From positions 1 to 13,165 of the forward strand of contig SFFY01000058.1 in NCBI GenBank assembly GCA_004556745.1: a DNA stretch of 13,165 nucleotides, written 5' to 3'. Positions within the stretch are counted from its first letter, which is position 1. Every line of letters begins with the position of its first letter. This document shows, one piece after another, positions 7,086 through 12,214 of the stretch. Both the position numbers and the translations under genes were made by a program. This DNA is from Bacteroidales bacterium (GTDB lineage: Bacteria; Bacteroidota; Bacteroidia; Bacteroidales; Bacteroidaceae). The notes under the pieces were generated by a model. That model saw only the letters and a program-made list of their open reading frames with translations, searched no databases and was not told the origin of the DNA.

Positions 7086-7087
7086 AC
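7028..7087 (+). other. attC: attC site of the gcuF cassette
   Basis: A 60-bp site runs from TTCTAAC to GTTAGAC. The inner arms CAAGCCGACC and GGTCGGCTT pair around CGCATTCTGC. Crossover is after G7081. Confidence 0.82.
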
Positions 7088-7090
7088 ATC

Positions 7091-7882
7091 ATGAGGGAAG
7101 CGGTGACCATCGAAATTTCGAACCAACTATCAGAGGTGCTAAGCGTCATTGAGCGCCATCTGGAATCAACGTTGCTGGCCGTGCATTTGTACGGCTCCGC
7201 AGTGGATGGCGGCCTGAAGCCATACAGCGATATTGATTTGTTGGTTACTGTGGCCGTAAAGCTTGATGAAACGACGCGGCGAGCATTGCTCAATGATCTT
7301 ATGGAGGCTTCGGCTTTCCCTGGCGAGAGCGAGACGCTCCGCGCTATAGAAGTCACCCTTGTCGTGCATGACGACATCATCCCGTGGCGTTATCCGGCTA
7401 AGCGCGAGCTGCAATTTGGAGAATGGCAGCGCAATGACATTCTTGCGGGTATCTTCGAGCCAGCCATGATCGACATTGATCTAGCTATCCTGCTTACAAA
7501 AGCAAGAGAACATAGCGTTGCCTTGGTAGGTCCGGCAGCGGAGGAATTCTTTGACCCGGTTCCTGAACAGGATCTATTCGAGGCGCTGAGGGAAACCTTG
7601 AAGCTATGGAACTCGCAGCCCGACTGGGCCGGCGATGAGCGAAATGTAGTGCTTACGTTGTCCCGCATTTGGTACAGCGCAATAACCGGCAAAATCGCGC
7701 CGAAGGATGTCGCTGCCGACTGGGCAATAAAACGCCTACCTGCCCAGTATCAGCCCGTCTTACTTGAAGCTAAGCAAGCTTATCTGGGACAAAAAGAAGA
7801 TCACTTGGCCTCACGCGCAGATCACTTGGAAGAATTTATTCGCTTTGTGAAAGGCGAGATCATCAAGTCAGTTGGTAAATGA
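7091..7882 (+). CDS. aadA2: AadA2, aminoglycoside 3''-nucleotidyltransferase
   Basis: ANT(3'')-Ia adenylylates the 3''-OH of streptomycin and the 9-OH of spectinomycin using ATP in the cytoplasm. The N-terminal nucleotidyltransferase motif is clear: HLYGSAVDGGLKPYSDIDLL, with G35-S36 and metal ligands D47 and D49. The C-terminal part is the helical domain of the AadA family. Residues such as TIEISNQLSEVLSVI and KGEIIKSVGK identify AadA2 rather than AadA1. The start is ambiguous: ATG 7091 gives 263 residues; GTG 7103, with GAGGG just upstream, gives the commonly listed 259. The gene is in a cassette driven from Pc, and is about 87% identical at protein level (35 differences counted by eye) to the aadA1 product two cassettes downstream. 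Confidence 0.96.
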   Translation: MREAVTIEISNQLSEVLSVIERHLESTLLAVHLYGSAVDGGLKPYSDIDLLVTVAVKLDETTRRALLNDLMEASAFPGESETLRAIEVTLVVHDDIIPWRYPAKRELQFGEWQRNDILAGIFEPAMIDIDLAILLTKAREHSVALVGPAAEEFFDPVPEQDLFEALRETLKLWNSQPDWAGDERNVVLTLSRIWYSAITGKIAPKDVAADWAIKRLPAQYQPVLLEAKQAYLGQKEDHLASRADHLEEFIRFVKGEIIKSVGK

Positions 7883-7883
7883 T

Positions 7884-7943
7884 GTCTAACAATTCGTTCA
7901 AGCCGACCGCGCTACGCGCGGCGGCTTAACTCCGGCGTTGGGC
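7884..7943 (+). other. attC: attC site of the aadA2 cassette
   Basis: A 60-bp site runs from GTCTAAC to GTTGGGC. The arms CAAGCCGACC and GGCGGCTT flank a GCGCTACGCGC loop region. Crossover is after G7937. Confidence 0.85.
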
Positions 7944-8015
7944 GCACAATAAGGCTCCTTGCAGAGTTGCTTGAAAGTTGTTACGATTCAAATTCAATCA
8001 TGAGATAGTCAGCAG

Positions 8016-8045
8016 ATGAGCACTTCCAAGAACGCAGACAAGTAA
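8016..8045 (+). CDS. cmlA leader peptide (translational attenuator)
   Basis: A nine-codon frame reads MSTSKNADK and then TAA. It matches the leader peptide known upstream of cmlA, where chloramphenicol-stalled ribosomes open a downstream stem and expose the cmlA ribosome-binding site. Two bases after the attenuator-type stop begins a strong stem-loop (8047-8078). The cmlA start follows about 100 bp downstream. Confidence 0.8.
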   Translation: MSTSKNADK

Positions 8046-8046
8046 G

Positions 8047-8078
8047 CCGCAGCAACCTTCATTTTTCGGTTGTTGCGG
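8047..8078 (+). promoter_or_regulatory. cmlA attenuator stem-loop
   Basis: CCGCAGCAACC (8047-8057) pairs with GGTTGTTGCGG (8068-8078), with one non-Watson-Crick (A-G) position, around a 10-nt loop. It lies right after the leader peptide. A further complementary run GCGCCGCC (8109-8116) close to the cmlA ribosome-binding site AGGAGA (8131-8136) could pair with GCGGCG (8075-8080) in an alternative fold. The mechanism is taken from the known cmlA system; the alternative fold is inference. Confidence 0.65.
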
Positions 8079-8143
8079 CGTTCTCATGAATCCTTTTGCT
8101 CTACGGGAGCGCCGCCAAATCCTTTGTTCAAGGAGATGGTTTC

Positions 8144-9403
8144 GTGAGCTCAAAAAACTTTAGTTGGCGGTACTCCCTTGCCGCCACGGTGTTGTTGTTA
8201 TCACCGTTCGATTTATTGGCATCACTCGGCATGGACATGTACTTGCCAGCAGTGCCGTTTATGCCAAACGCGCTTGGTACGACAGCGAGCACAATTCAGC
8301 TTACGCTGACAACGTACTTGGTCATGATTGGTGCCGGTCAGCTCTTGTTTGGACCGCTATCGGACCGACTGGGGCGCCGCCCCGTTCTACTGGGAGGTGG
8401 CCTCGCCTACGTTGTGGCGTCAATGGGCCTCGCTCTTACGTCATCGGCTGAAGTCTTTCTGGGGCTTCGGATTCTTCAGGCTTGTGGTGCCTCGGCGTGC
8501 CTTGTTTCCACATTTGCAACAGTACGTGACATTTACGCAGGTCGCGAGGAAAGTAATGTCATTTACGGCATACTCGGATCCATGCTGGCCATGGTCCCGG
8601 CGGTAGGCCCATTGCTCGGAGCGCTCGTCGACATGTGGCTTGGGTGGCGGGCTATCTTTGCGTTTCTAGGTTTGGGCATGATCGCTGCATCTGCAGCAGC
8701 GTGGCGATTCTGGCCTGAAACCCGGGTGCAACGAGTTGCGGGCTTGCAATGGTCGCAGCTGCTACTCCCCGTTAAGTGCCTGAACTTCTGGTTGTACACG
8801 TTGTGTTACGCCGCTGGAATGGGTAGCTTCTTCGTCTTTTTCTCCATTGCGCCCGGACTAATGATGGGCAGGCAAGGTGTGTCTCAGCTTGGCTTCAGCC
8901 TGCTGTTCGCCACAGTGGCAATTGCCATGGTGTTTACGGCTCGTTTTATGGGGCGTGTGATACCCAAGTGGGGCAGCCCAAGTGTCTTGCGAATGGGAAT
9001 GGGATGCCTGATAGCTGGAGCAGTATTGCTTGCCATCACCGAAATATGGGCTTTGCAGTCCGTGTTAGGCTTTATTGCTCCAATGTGGCTAGTGGGTATT
9101 GGTGTCGCCACAGCGGTATCTGTGGCGCCCAATGGCGCTCTTCGAGGATTCGACCATGTTGCTGGAACGGTCACGGCAGTCTACTTCTGCTTGGGCGGTG
9201 TACTGCTAGGAAGCATCGGAACGTTGATCATTTCGCTGTTGCCGCGCAACACGGCTTGGCCGGTTGTCGTGTACTGTTTGACCCTTGCAACAGTCGTGCT
9301 CGGTCTGTCTTGTGTTTCCCGAGTGAAGGGCTCTCGCGGCCAGGGGGAGCATGATGTGGTCGCGCTACAAAGTGCGGAAAGTACATCAAATCCCAATCGT
9401 TGA
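8144..9403 (+). CDS. cmlA1: CmlA1, chloramphenicol efflux pump (MFS, DHA1)
   Basis: CmlA is an inner-membrane proton-driven exporter of chloramphenicol (not of florfenicol to a useful degree). From GTG 8144 the protein has 419 residues, the standard CmlA1 length; the start is preceded by AGGAGA at 8 bp. Twelve hydrophobic segments can be read. The DHA1 motif A is present in the loop after helix 2, as GPLSDRLGRRPVLLGG (about residues 70-85), and motif C-like glycine-rich sequence MVPAVGPLLGALVD lies in helix 5. The in-frame extension to 8096 is rejected because the ribosome-binding site and known start favour 8144. It is unusual for a cassette in having a leader/attenuator and, in the literature, its own promoter, so it does not depend only on Pc. 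Confidence 0.96.
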   Translation: MSSKNFSWRYSLAATVLLLSPFDLLASLGMDMYLPAVPFMPNALGTTASTIQLTLTTYLVMIGAGQLLFGPLSDRLGRRPVLLGGGLAYVVASMGLALTSSAEVFLGLRILQACGASACLVSTFATVRDIYAGREESNVIYGILGSMLAMVPAVGPLLGALVDMWLGWRAIFAFLGLGMIAASAAAWRFWPETRVQRVAGLQWSQLLLPVKCLNFWLYTLCYAAGMGSFFVFFSIAPGLMMGRQGVSQLGFSLLFATVAIAMVFTARFMGRVIPKWGSPSVLRMGMGCLIAGAVLLAITEIWALQSVLGFIAPMWLVGIGVATAVSVAPNGALRGFDHVAGTVTAVYFCLGGVLLGSIGTLIISLLPRNTAWPVVVYCLTLATVVLGLSCVSRVKGSRGQGEHDVVALQSAESTSNPNR

Positions 9404-9422
9404 GAGAATGTGGCAAGCTATC

Positions 9423-9492
9423 GCCCAACAAATCGCTGCAGCCGACCCAAAACCGCTACGCGGTTTCGGTCGGCTGAGCTCAGGCGTTAAAC
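9423..9492 (+). other. attC: attC site of the cmlA1 cassette
   Basis: A 70-bp site runs from GCCCAAC to GTTAAAC. The arms GCAGCCGACCCAAAACCG and CGGTTTCGGTCGGCTG pair around CTACG. Crossover is after G9486. Confidence 0.85.
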
Positions 9493-9495
9493 ATC

Positions 9496-10287
9496 ATGAG
9501 GGAAGCGGTGATCGCCGAAGTATCGACTCAACTATCAGAGGTAGTTGGCGTCATCGAGCGCCATCTCGAACCGACGTTGCTGGCCGTACATTTGTACGGC
9601 TCCGCAGTGGATGGCGGCCTGAAGCCACACAGTGATATTGATTTGCTGGTTACGGTGACCGTAAGGCTTGATGAAACAACGCGGCGAGCTTTGATCAACG
9701 ACCTTTTGGAAACTTCGGCTTCCCCTGGAGAGAGCGAGATTCTCCGCGCTGTAGAAGTCACCATTGTTGTGCACGACGACATCATTCCGTGGCGTTATCC
9801 AGCTAAGCGCGAACTGCAATTTGGAGAATGGCAGCGCAATGACATTCTTGCAGGTATCTTCGAGCCAGCCACGATCGACATTGATCTGGCTATCTTGCTG
9901 ACAAAAGCAAGAGAACATAGCGTTGCCTTGGTAGGTCCAGCGGCGGAGGAACTCTTTGATCCGGTTCCTGAACAGGATCTATTTGAGGCGCTAAATGAAA
10001 CCTTAACGCTATGGAACTCGCCGCCCGACTGGGCTGGCGATGAGCGAAATGTAGTGCTTACGTTGTCCCGCATTTGGTACAGCGCAGTAACCGGCAAAAT
10101 CGCGCCGAAGGATGTCGCTGCCGACTGGGCAATGGAGCGCCTGCCGGCCCAGTATCAGCCCGTCATACTTGAAGCTAGACAGGCTTATCTTGGACAAGAA
10201 GAAGATCGCTTGGCCTCCCGCGCAGATCAGTTGGAAGAATTTGTTCACTACGTGAAAGGCGAGATCACCAAGGTAGTCGGCAAATAA
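9496..10287 (+). CDS. aadA1: AadA1, aminoglycoside 3''-nucleotidyltransferase
   Basis: This is a second ANT(3'')-Ia enzyme conferring streptomycin and spectinomycin resistance, with 263 residues from ATG 9496 (GTG 9508 is an alternative start). The motif HLYGSAVDGGLKPHSDIDLL carries G35-S36, D47 and D49. The start MREAVIAEVSTQLSEVVGVI and end VHYVKGEITKVVGK identify AadA1. It duplicates the function of aadA2 two cassettes upstream; the two genes lie in direct orientation with starts 2,405 bp apart. The gene is complete. No promoter of its own is evident, so expression should come from Pc read-through or from transcription initiated at cmlA1. Confidence 0.96.
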   Translation: MREAVIAEVSTQLSEVVGVIERHLEPTLLAVHLYGSAVDGGLKPHSDIDLLVTVTVRLDETTRRALINDLLETSASPGESEILRAVEVTIVVHDDIIPWRYPAKRELQFGEWQRNDILAGIFEPATIDIDLAILLTKAREHSVALVGPAAEELFDPVPEQDLFEALNETLTLWNSPPDWAGDERNVVLTLSRIWYSAVTGKIAPKDVAADWAMERLPAQYQPVILEARQAYLGQEEDRLASRADQLEEFVHYVKGEITKVVGK

Positions 10288-10288
10288 T

Positions 10289-10348
10289 GTCTAACAATTC
10301 GTTCAAGCCGACGCCGCTTCGCGGCGCGGCTTAACTCAAGCGTTAGAT
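10289..10348 (+). other. attC: attC site of the aadA1 cassette
   Basis: A 60-bp site runs from GTCTAAC to GTTAGAT. The inner part CAAGCCGACGCCGCTTCGCG is shared almost base for base with the qacL attC. Crossover is after G10342. Confidence 0.85.
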
Positions 10349-10456
10349 GCCAGATTTGGCGTTGCGTATGCTCACAGAAAATCGACAGCCGCAAGACTGT
10401 TTTTGGCAACTCATAGCCACCACTATTTATCCTTCATACCGTAGAGGAGATTGCAC

Positions 10457-10789
10457 GTGAAGAACTGGCTCTTTCTGGCTATTGCAATATTTGGTGAGGT
10501 CGTCGCAACTTCCGCACTGAAGTCCAGCCATGGATTCACCAAGTTAGTTCCTTCTGTTGTAGTTGTGGCTGGCTACGGGCTTGCGTTCTATTTCCTCTCT
10601 CTCGCACTCAAGTCCATCCCGGTCGGCATTGCTTATGCTGTTTGGGCTGGCCTCGGCATCGTACTTGTGGCAGCTATCGCTTGGATCTTCCATGGCCAGA
10701 AACTAGACTTGTGGGCGTTCGTTGGCATGGGACTTATCGTTAGTGGCGTCGCCGTTCTAAATCTGCTATCCAAGGTCAGCGCACATTGA
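10457..10789 (+). CDS. qacL: QacL (also called QacH), SMR quaternary ammonium efflux pump
   Basis: This is a 110-residue small multidrug resistance exporter. SMR proteins work as dual- or single-topology dimers in the inner membrane and expel quaternary ammonium biocides and dyes by proton antiport. Four transmembrane helices are visible. The essential glutamate is E14 in helix 1 (FGEVVATSALK), followed by the family signature YGLAFYFLSLALKSIPVGIA and AYAVWAGLGIVLV. The start is GTG 10457, preceded 6 bp upstream by GAGGAGA; the two-codon TTG extension is rejected. The full gene and its cassette attC distinguish it from the truncated qacEdelta1 of ordinary 3'-CS. In papers on sul3 integrons this cassette is named qacH; current nomenclature calls the variant qacL. 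Confidence 0.92.
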   Translation: MKNWLFLAIAIFGEVVATSALKSSHGFTKLVPSVVVVAGYGLAFYFLSLALKSIPVGIAYAVWAGLGIVLVAAIAWIFHGQKLDLWAFVGMGLIVSGVAVLNLLSKVSAH

Positions 10790-10799
10790 TCGGGCTGGC

Positions 10800-10859
10800 A
10801 TCTAACAGTTCATTCAAGCCGACGCCGCTTCGCGGCGCGGCTTAATTCAGGTGTTAGTC
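10800..10859 (+). other. attC: attC site of the qacL cassette
   Basis: A 60-bp site runs from ATCTAAC to GTTAGTC, with arms GCCGACGCCG and CGGCGCGGCT. Crossover is after G10853, which is the last recognisable integron boundary in the window. Confidence 0.83.
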
Positions 10860-10938
10860 GGACGCCTACGGCGCCGAGGAAAAAAGAAACCAAACCATTC
10901 TTGCTGCCAAAGAGAAAAACCCCTTACGGTGGCGTACT
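10854..10938. other. unassigned segment between the last attC and the IS256-family remnant
   Basis: These 85 bp follow the qacL crossover and precede the putative IS end. They are not the 3'-conserved segment, which begins quite differently, and hold no convincing gene. A small hairpin-like ACGCCTACGGCGCC (10862-10875) and an A-rich run are visible. They may be the first bases of another cassette cut by the IS insertion. No ribosome-binding site plus start codon is evident. Confidence 0.4.
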
Positions 10939-11695
10939 GGGAAAGTGCGTATCTACGACGCCTTGCCGGTCTCAATGTCATGCCGTCCTCTTTCGAAGGC
11001 TGCTTGATGCAAACCTCTCAAAAATCTGGCATAAACTATCTTGACATATTCCGATTGAACACCTTCCGAATATCAGCGGCTATCAGCGGGATCTCATCTT
11101 TTTTCGTGACGTAGGAGTGGGCATTCTGCTGCAGATGAAACTGGCAGCGTTGCCACAGAATTCCAGGGAAGACAGCATCGATTGCCGCGCGCAGTCCTGA
11201 GTGGTCATCACTGGTGATCATTCGCAGGCCGTGCATCCCTCGTCGTACGAGACCCTCGAGAAAGGAACGCCAGTTTACCTCTGCCTCACTGTTCGCGACT
11301 TCGGCGTCAAGAATATGCCGATTCCCGCTGTAATCAACGCCAATAGCCACTAGAAGCGCCTGCTTGACCACATGGGAACCGACGCGAACCGATTCATAGG
11401 TCGCATCAAGTACCAAGTATTGAATCTGTCCGACAGGCTGCGCCTTCCAAGACGTAATCTCTTCATCGAGCTCCTTTGCCAGCCTGCTGACCTGGGACGA
11501 GCTGACTTCGGTGCCACAAAGAATTTCGACGATATCCGAGACCCTGCGGGTACTTACTCCTTTGACATACATTTCGGCGATGGCGAGCTTGAGAGCACGC
11601 TCACTGCGCATGCCTTTCTCGATGCAGCTGGGATAAAACTCCATCCCGCGAACTTGTGGTACTTTCAAGAGGACTTTCCCGGTCGCAAGATTGAA
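10939..11695 (-). mobile_element. IS440: IS440-like (IS256 family) insertion sequence, truncated
   Basis: The segment holds a recognisable IS256-family transposase remnant. Its position right after the qacL/qacH cassette is where sul3-type integrons carry IS440. The left end is proposed from GGGAAAGTGCGTATCTACG at 10939, which resembles the IS256-type terminal repeat (AAAGTNCGTA). No matching repeat is found on the other side. The right end is placed near 11,695, where the transposase similarity and the base composition both change abruptly; the border is uncertain by about 20 bp. Confidence 0.6.
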
Positions 11696-11722
11696 TATTG
11701 GATTATTTGGATTTACCAACAA
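11036..11722 (-). pseudogene. tnpA: IS256-family transposase, truncated at both ends
   Basis: The 228-residue frame resembles the middle of IS256-family (mutator type) transposases, which are normally about 400 residues. Recognisable stretches are TGKVLLKVPQVRGMEFYPS, LAIAEMYVKGVSTRRVSDI and LCGTEVSSSQVSRLAKELD, followed by the catalytic core. The first catalytic aspartate is D106 (YLVLDATYESVR) and the second is D172 (MITSDDHSGLRAA), with the typical WQRCQFHLQQNAHSYV after it. The frame stops about 30 residues later, so the third catalytic residue, a glutamate some 110 residues further, is missing. The first 10 or so residues belong to the adjoining unrelated segment, because the N-terminus is cut off. 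It should be inactive. It may be a known truncated IS440 form; that needs comparison with the reference element. Confidence 0.75.
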
Positions 11723-11921
11723 ACACTACTATTTAGCTACGAAAACTCAAGAGAAGTACACAAAACCTTTTGGAAGTGATGGAAGTTTAAGTCCTCTTGA
11801 TTATAGTGTAGGTATTGGAACAGGTTTAGAATTAGGACATTTCCAGTTTATGTTTGGCTATGATTACCCTCTTAGTAACAGTTCGAAAGATCCAAGAGCC
11901 GATAAAATGAGATTGTATTAA
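11696..11921 (+). pseudogene. fragment of a beta-barrel outer-membrane-type protein (3' end)
   Basis: A plus-strand frame runs without its own beginning from the IS junction to a TAA at 11919-11921. About 60 residues look genuine, for example GSLSPLDYSVGIGTGLELGH and FQFMFGYDYPLSN. The alternation of hydrophobic, aromatic and small residues with glycine turns is typical of the last beta-strands of an outer-membrane barrel; the style is most like Bacteroidota porin-family proteins. The last few residues (RADKMRLY) are encoded by the arm of the tet(M)-side hairpin, so the natural C-terminus is lost. The DNA is AT-rich, unlike the integron. I do not recognise the exact gene. The assignment rests on amino-acid pattern only and could be wrong. 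Confidence 0.35.
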
Positions 11922-11939
11922 TCTCATTTTATCGGCTCT
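11895..11939 (-). terminator. 20-bp perfect hairpin 3' of the tet(M)-KTR unit, U-tract lost
   Basis: Arm 11895-11914 (AGAGCCGATAAAATGAGATT) is perfectly complementary to 11920-11939 around the 5-nt loop GTATT. On the minus strand it sits at the end of the KTR gene, whose stop codon (11929-11931) is inside the stem. It is the expected place for the terminator of the tet(M) unit. No T-run follows on either strand, suggesting that the junction with the neighbouring fragment (about 11893) removed it; termination may be weakened. Confidence 0.6.
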
Positions 11940-12117
11940 GCGTCTTTGCGTCTGGCTCTGTAATCACAGTTACTTTGAACTGCTTTATTTCAATTAAATT
12001 TTCTTGTCTGCATTTCGGACAATAGAGGGGGAATTTTTTTAATTCAGTATCTTCCCTTATCTTTAATCGTGTTTTATTTCCACATACAGGACACAATATC
12101 CACTTGTAGTTTATAAT
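11929..12117 (-). CDS. cysteine-rich KTR protein (Tn916-type, downstream of tet(M))
   Basis: This is a small protein of 62 residues, reading (M)INYKWILCPVCGNKTRLKI at the start and ITEPDAKTQSR at the end. Two CxxC pairs, CPVCGNKTR and CPKCRQEN, form a zinc-ribbon-like unit. It corresponds to the cysteine-rich KTR-domain protein found just after tet(M) in Tn916-family elements; its function is unknown. The frame has no ATG. The most likely start is ATT at 12117, 8 bp after a strong AAGGAGG ribosome-binding site; initiation at such a codon is plausible but unproven. It is on the same strand as tet(M), separated from it by 97 bp, and its stop lies in the terminator stem. Confidence 0.72.
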   Translation of the reverse strand: MINYKWILCPVCGNKTRLKIREDTELKKFPLYCPKCRQENLIEIKQFKVTVITEPDAKTQSR

Positions 12118-12214
12118 AACTATCTCCTCCTTTACACTTTAATTCAAATCTTTATTAAAGAATATTTCATCTTATTTAACAAGAAACCATATTTATATAA
12201 CAACATAAAATACA

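Larger units (their letters stand above)
4826..10853 (+). mobile_element. class 1 integron, 5'-CS plus six cassettes, no 3'-CS seen
   Basis: The integron runs from IRi through intI1, Pc and attI1, and then through cassettes bounded by G^TTRRRY crossovers. The cassette spans are dfrA12 6178-6761, gcuF 6762-7081, aadA2 7082-7937, cmlA1 7938-9486, aadA1 9487-10342 and qacL 10343-10853. This array is the signature of sul3-type integrons. The usual qacEdelta1-sul1 3'-conserved segment does not follow, and sul3 is not found in the window. The right end given is the last recognisable cassette crossover, not a proven element border. Confidence 0.93.

Noticed and set aside
10009..10248. Minus-strand frames opposite aadA1 and aadA2
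   Set aside because: The same antisense frames occur in both aadA genes because the genes are homologous; this reflects codon structure, not separate genes.
6684..10860. Repeated palindromic units at intervals, considered as a CRISPR-like or REP array
   Set aside because: Spacing follows gene lengths, each unit ends in a GTTRRRY core, and the inner arms vary as in attC sites; they are cassette recombination sites.
10854..11035. 3'-conserved segment (qacEdelta1-sul1) after the last cassette
   Set aside because: The expected start of the 3'-CS is absent and no qacEdelta1 or sul1 coding sequence is seen; qacL is a complete cassette gene with its own attC.
10955..11060. A minus-strand frame ending DIETGKAS that might be the missing C-terminus of the IS256-family transposase in a shifted frame
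   Set aside because: About 35 codons are open, but apart from a weak likeness of the last residues nothing matches the conserved C-terminal part of the family, and it is far too short to hold the missing region.
11372..11779. Plus-strand 135-residue open frame across the IS remnant
   Set aside because: Most of it is antisense to the transposase, and its 3' part is out of frame with the better beta-barrel-like reading.
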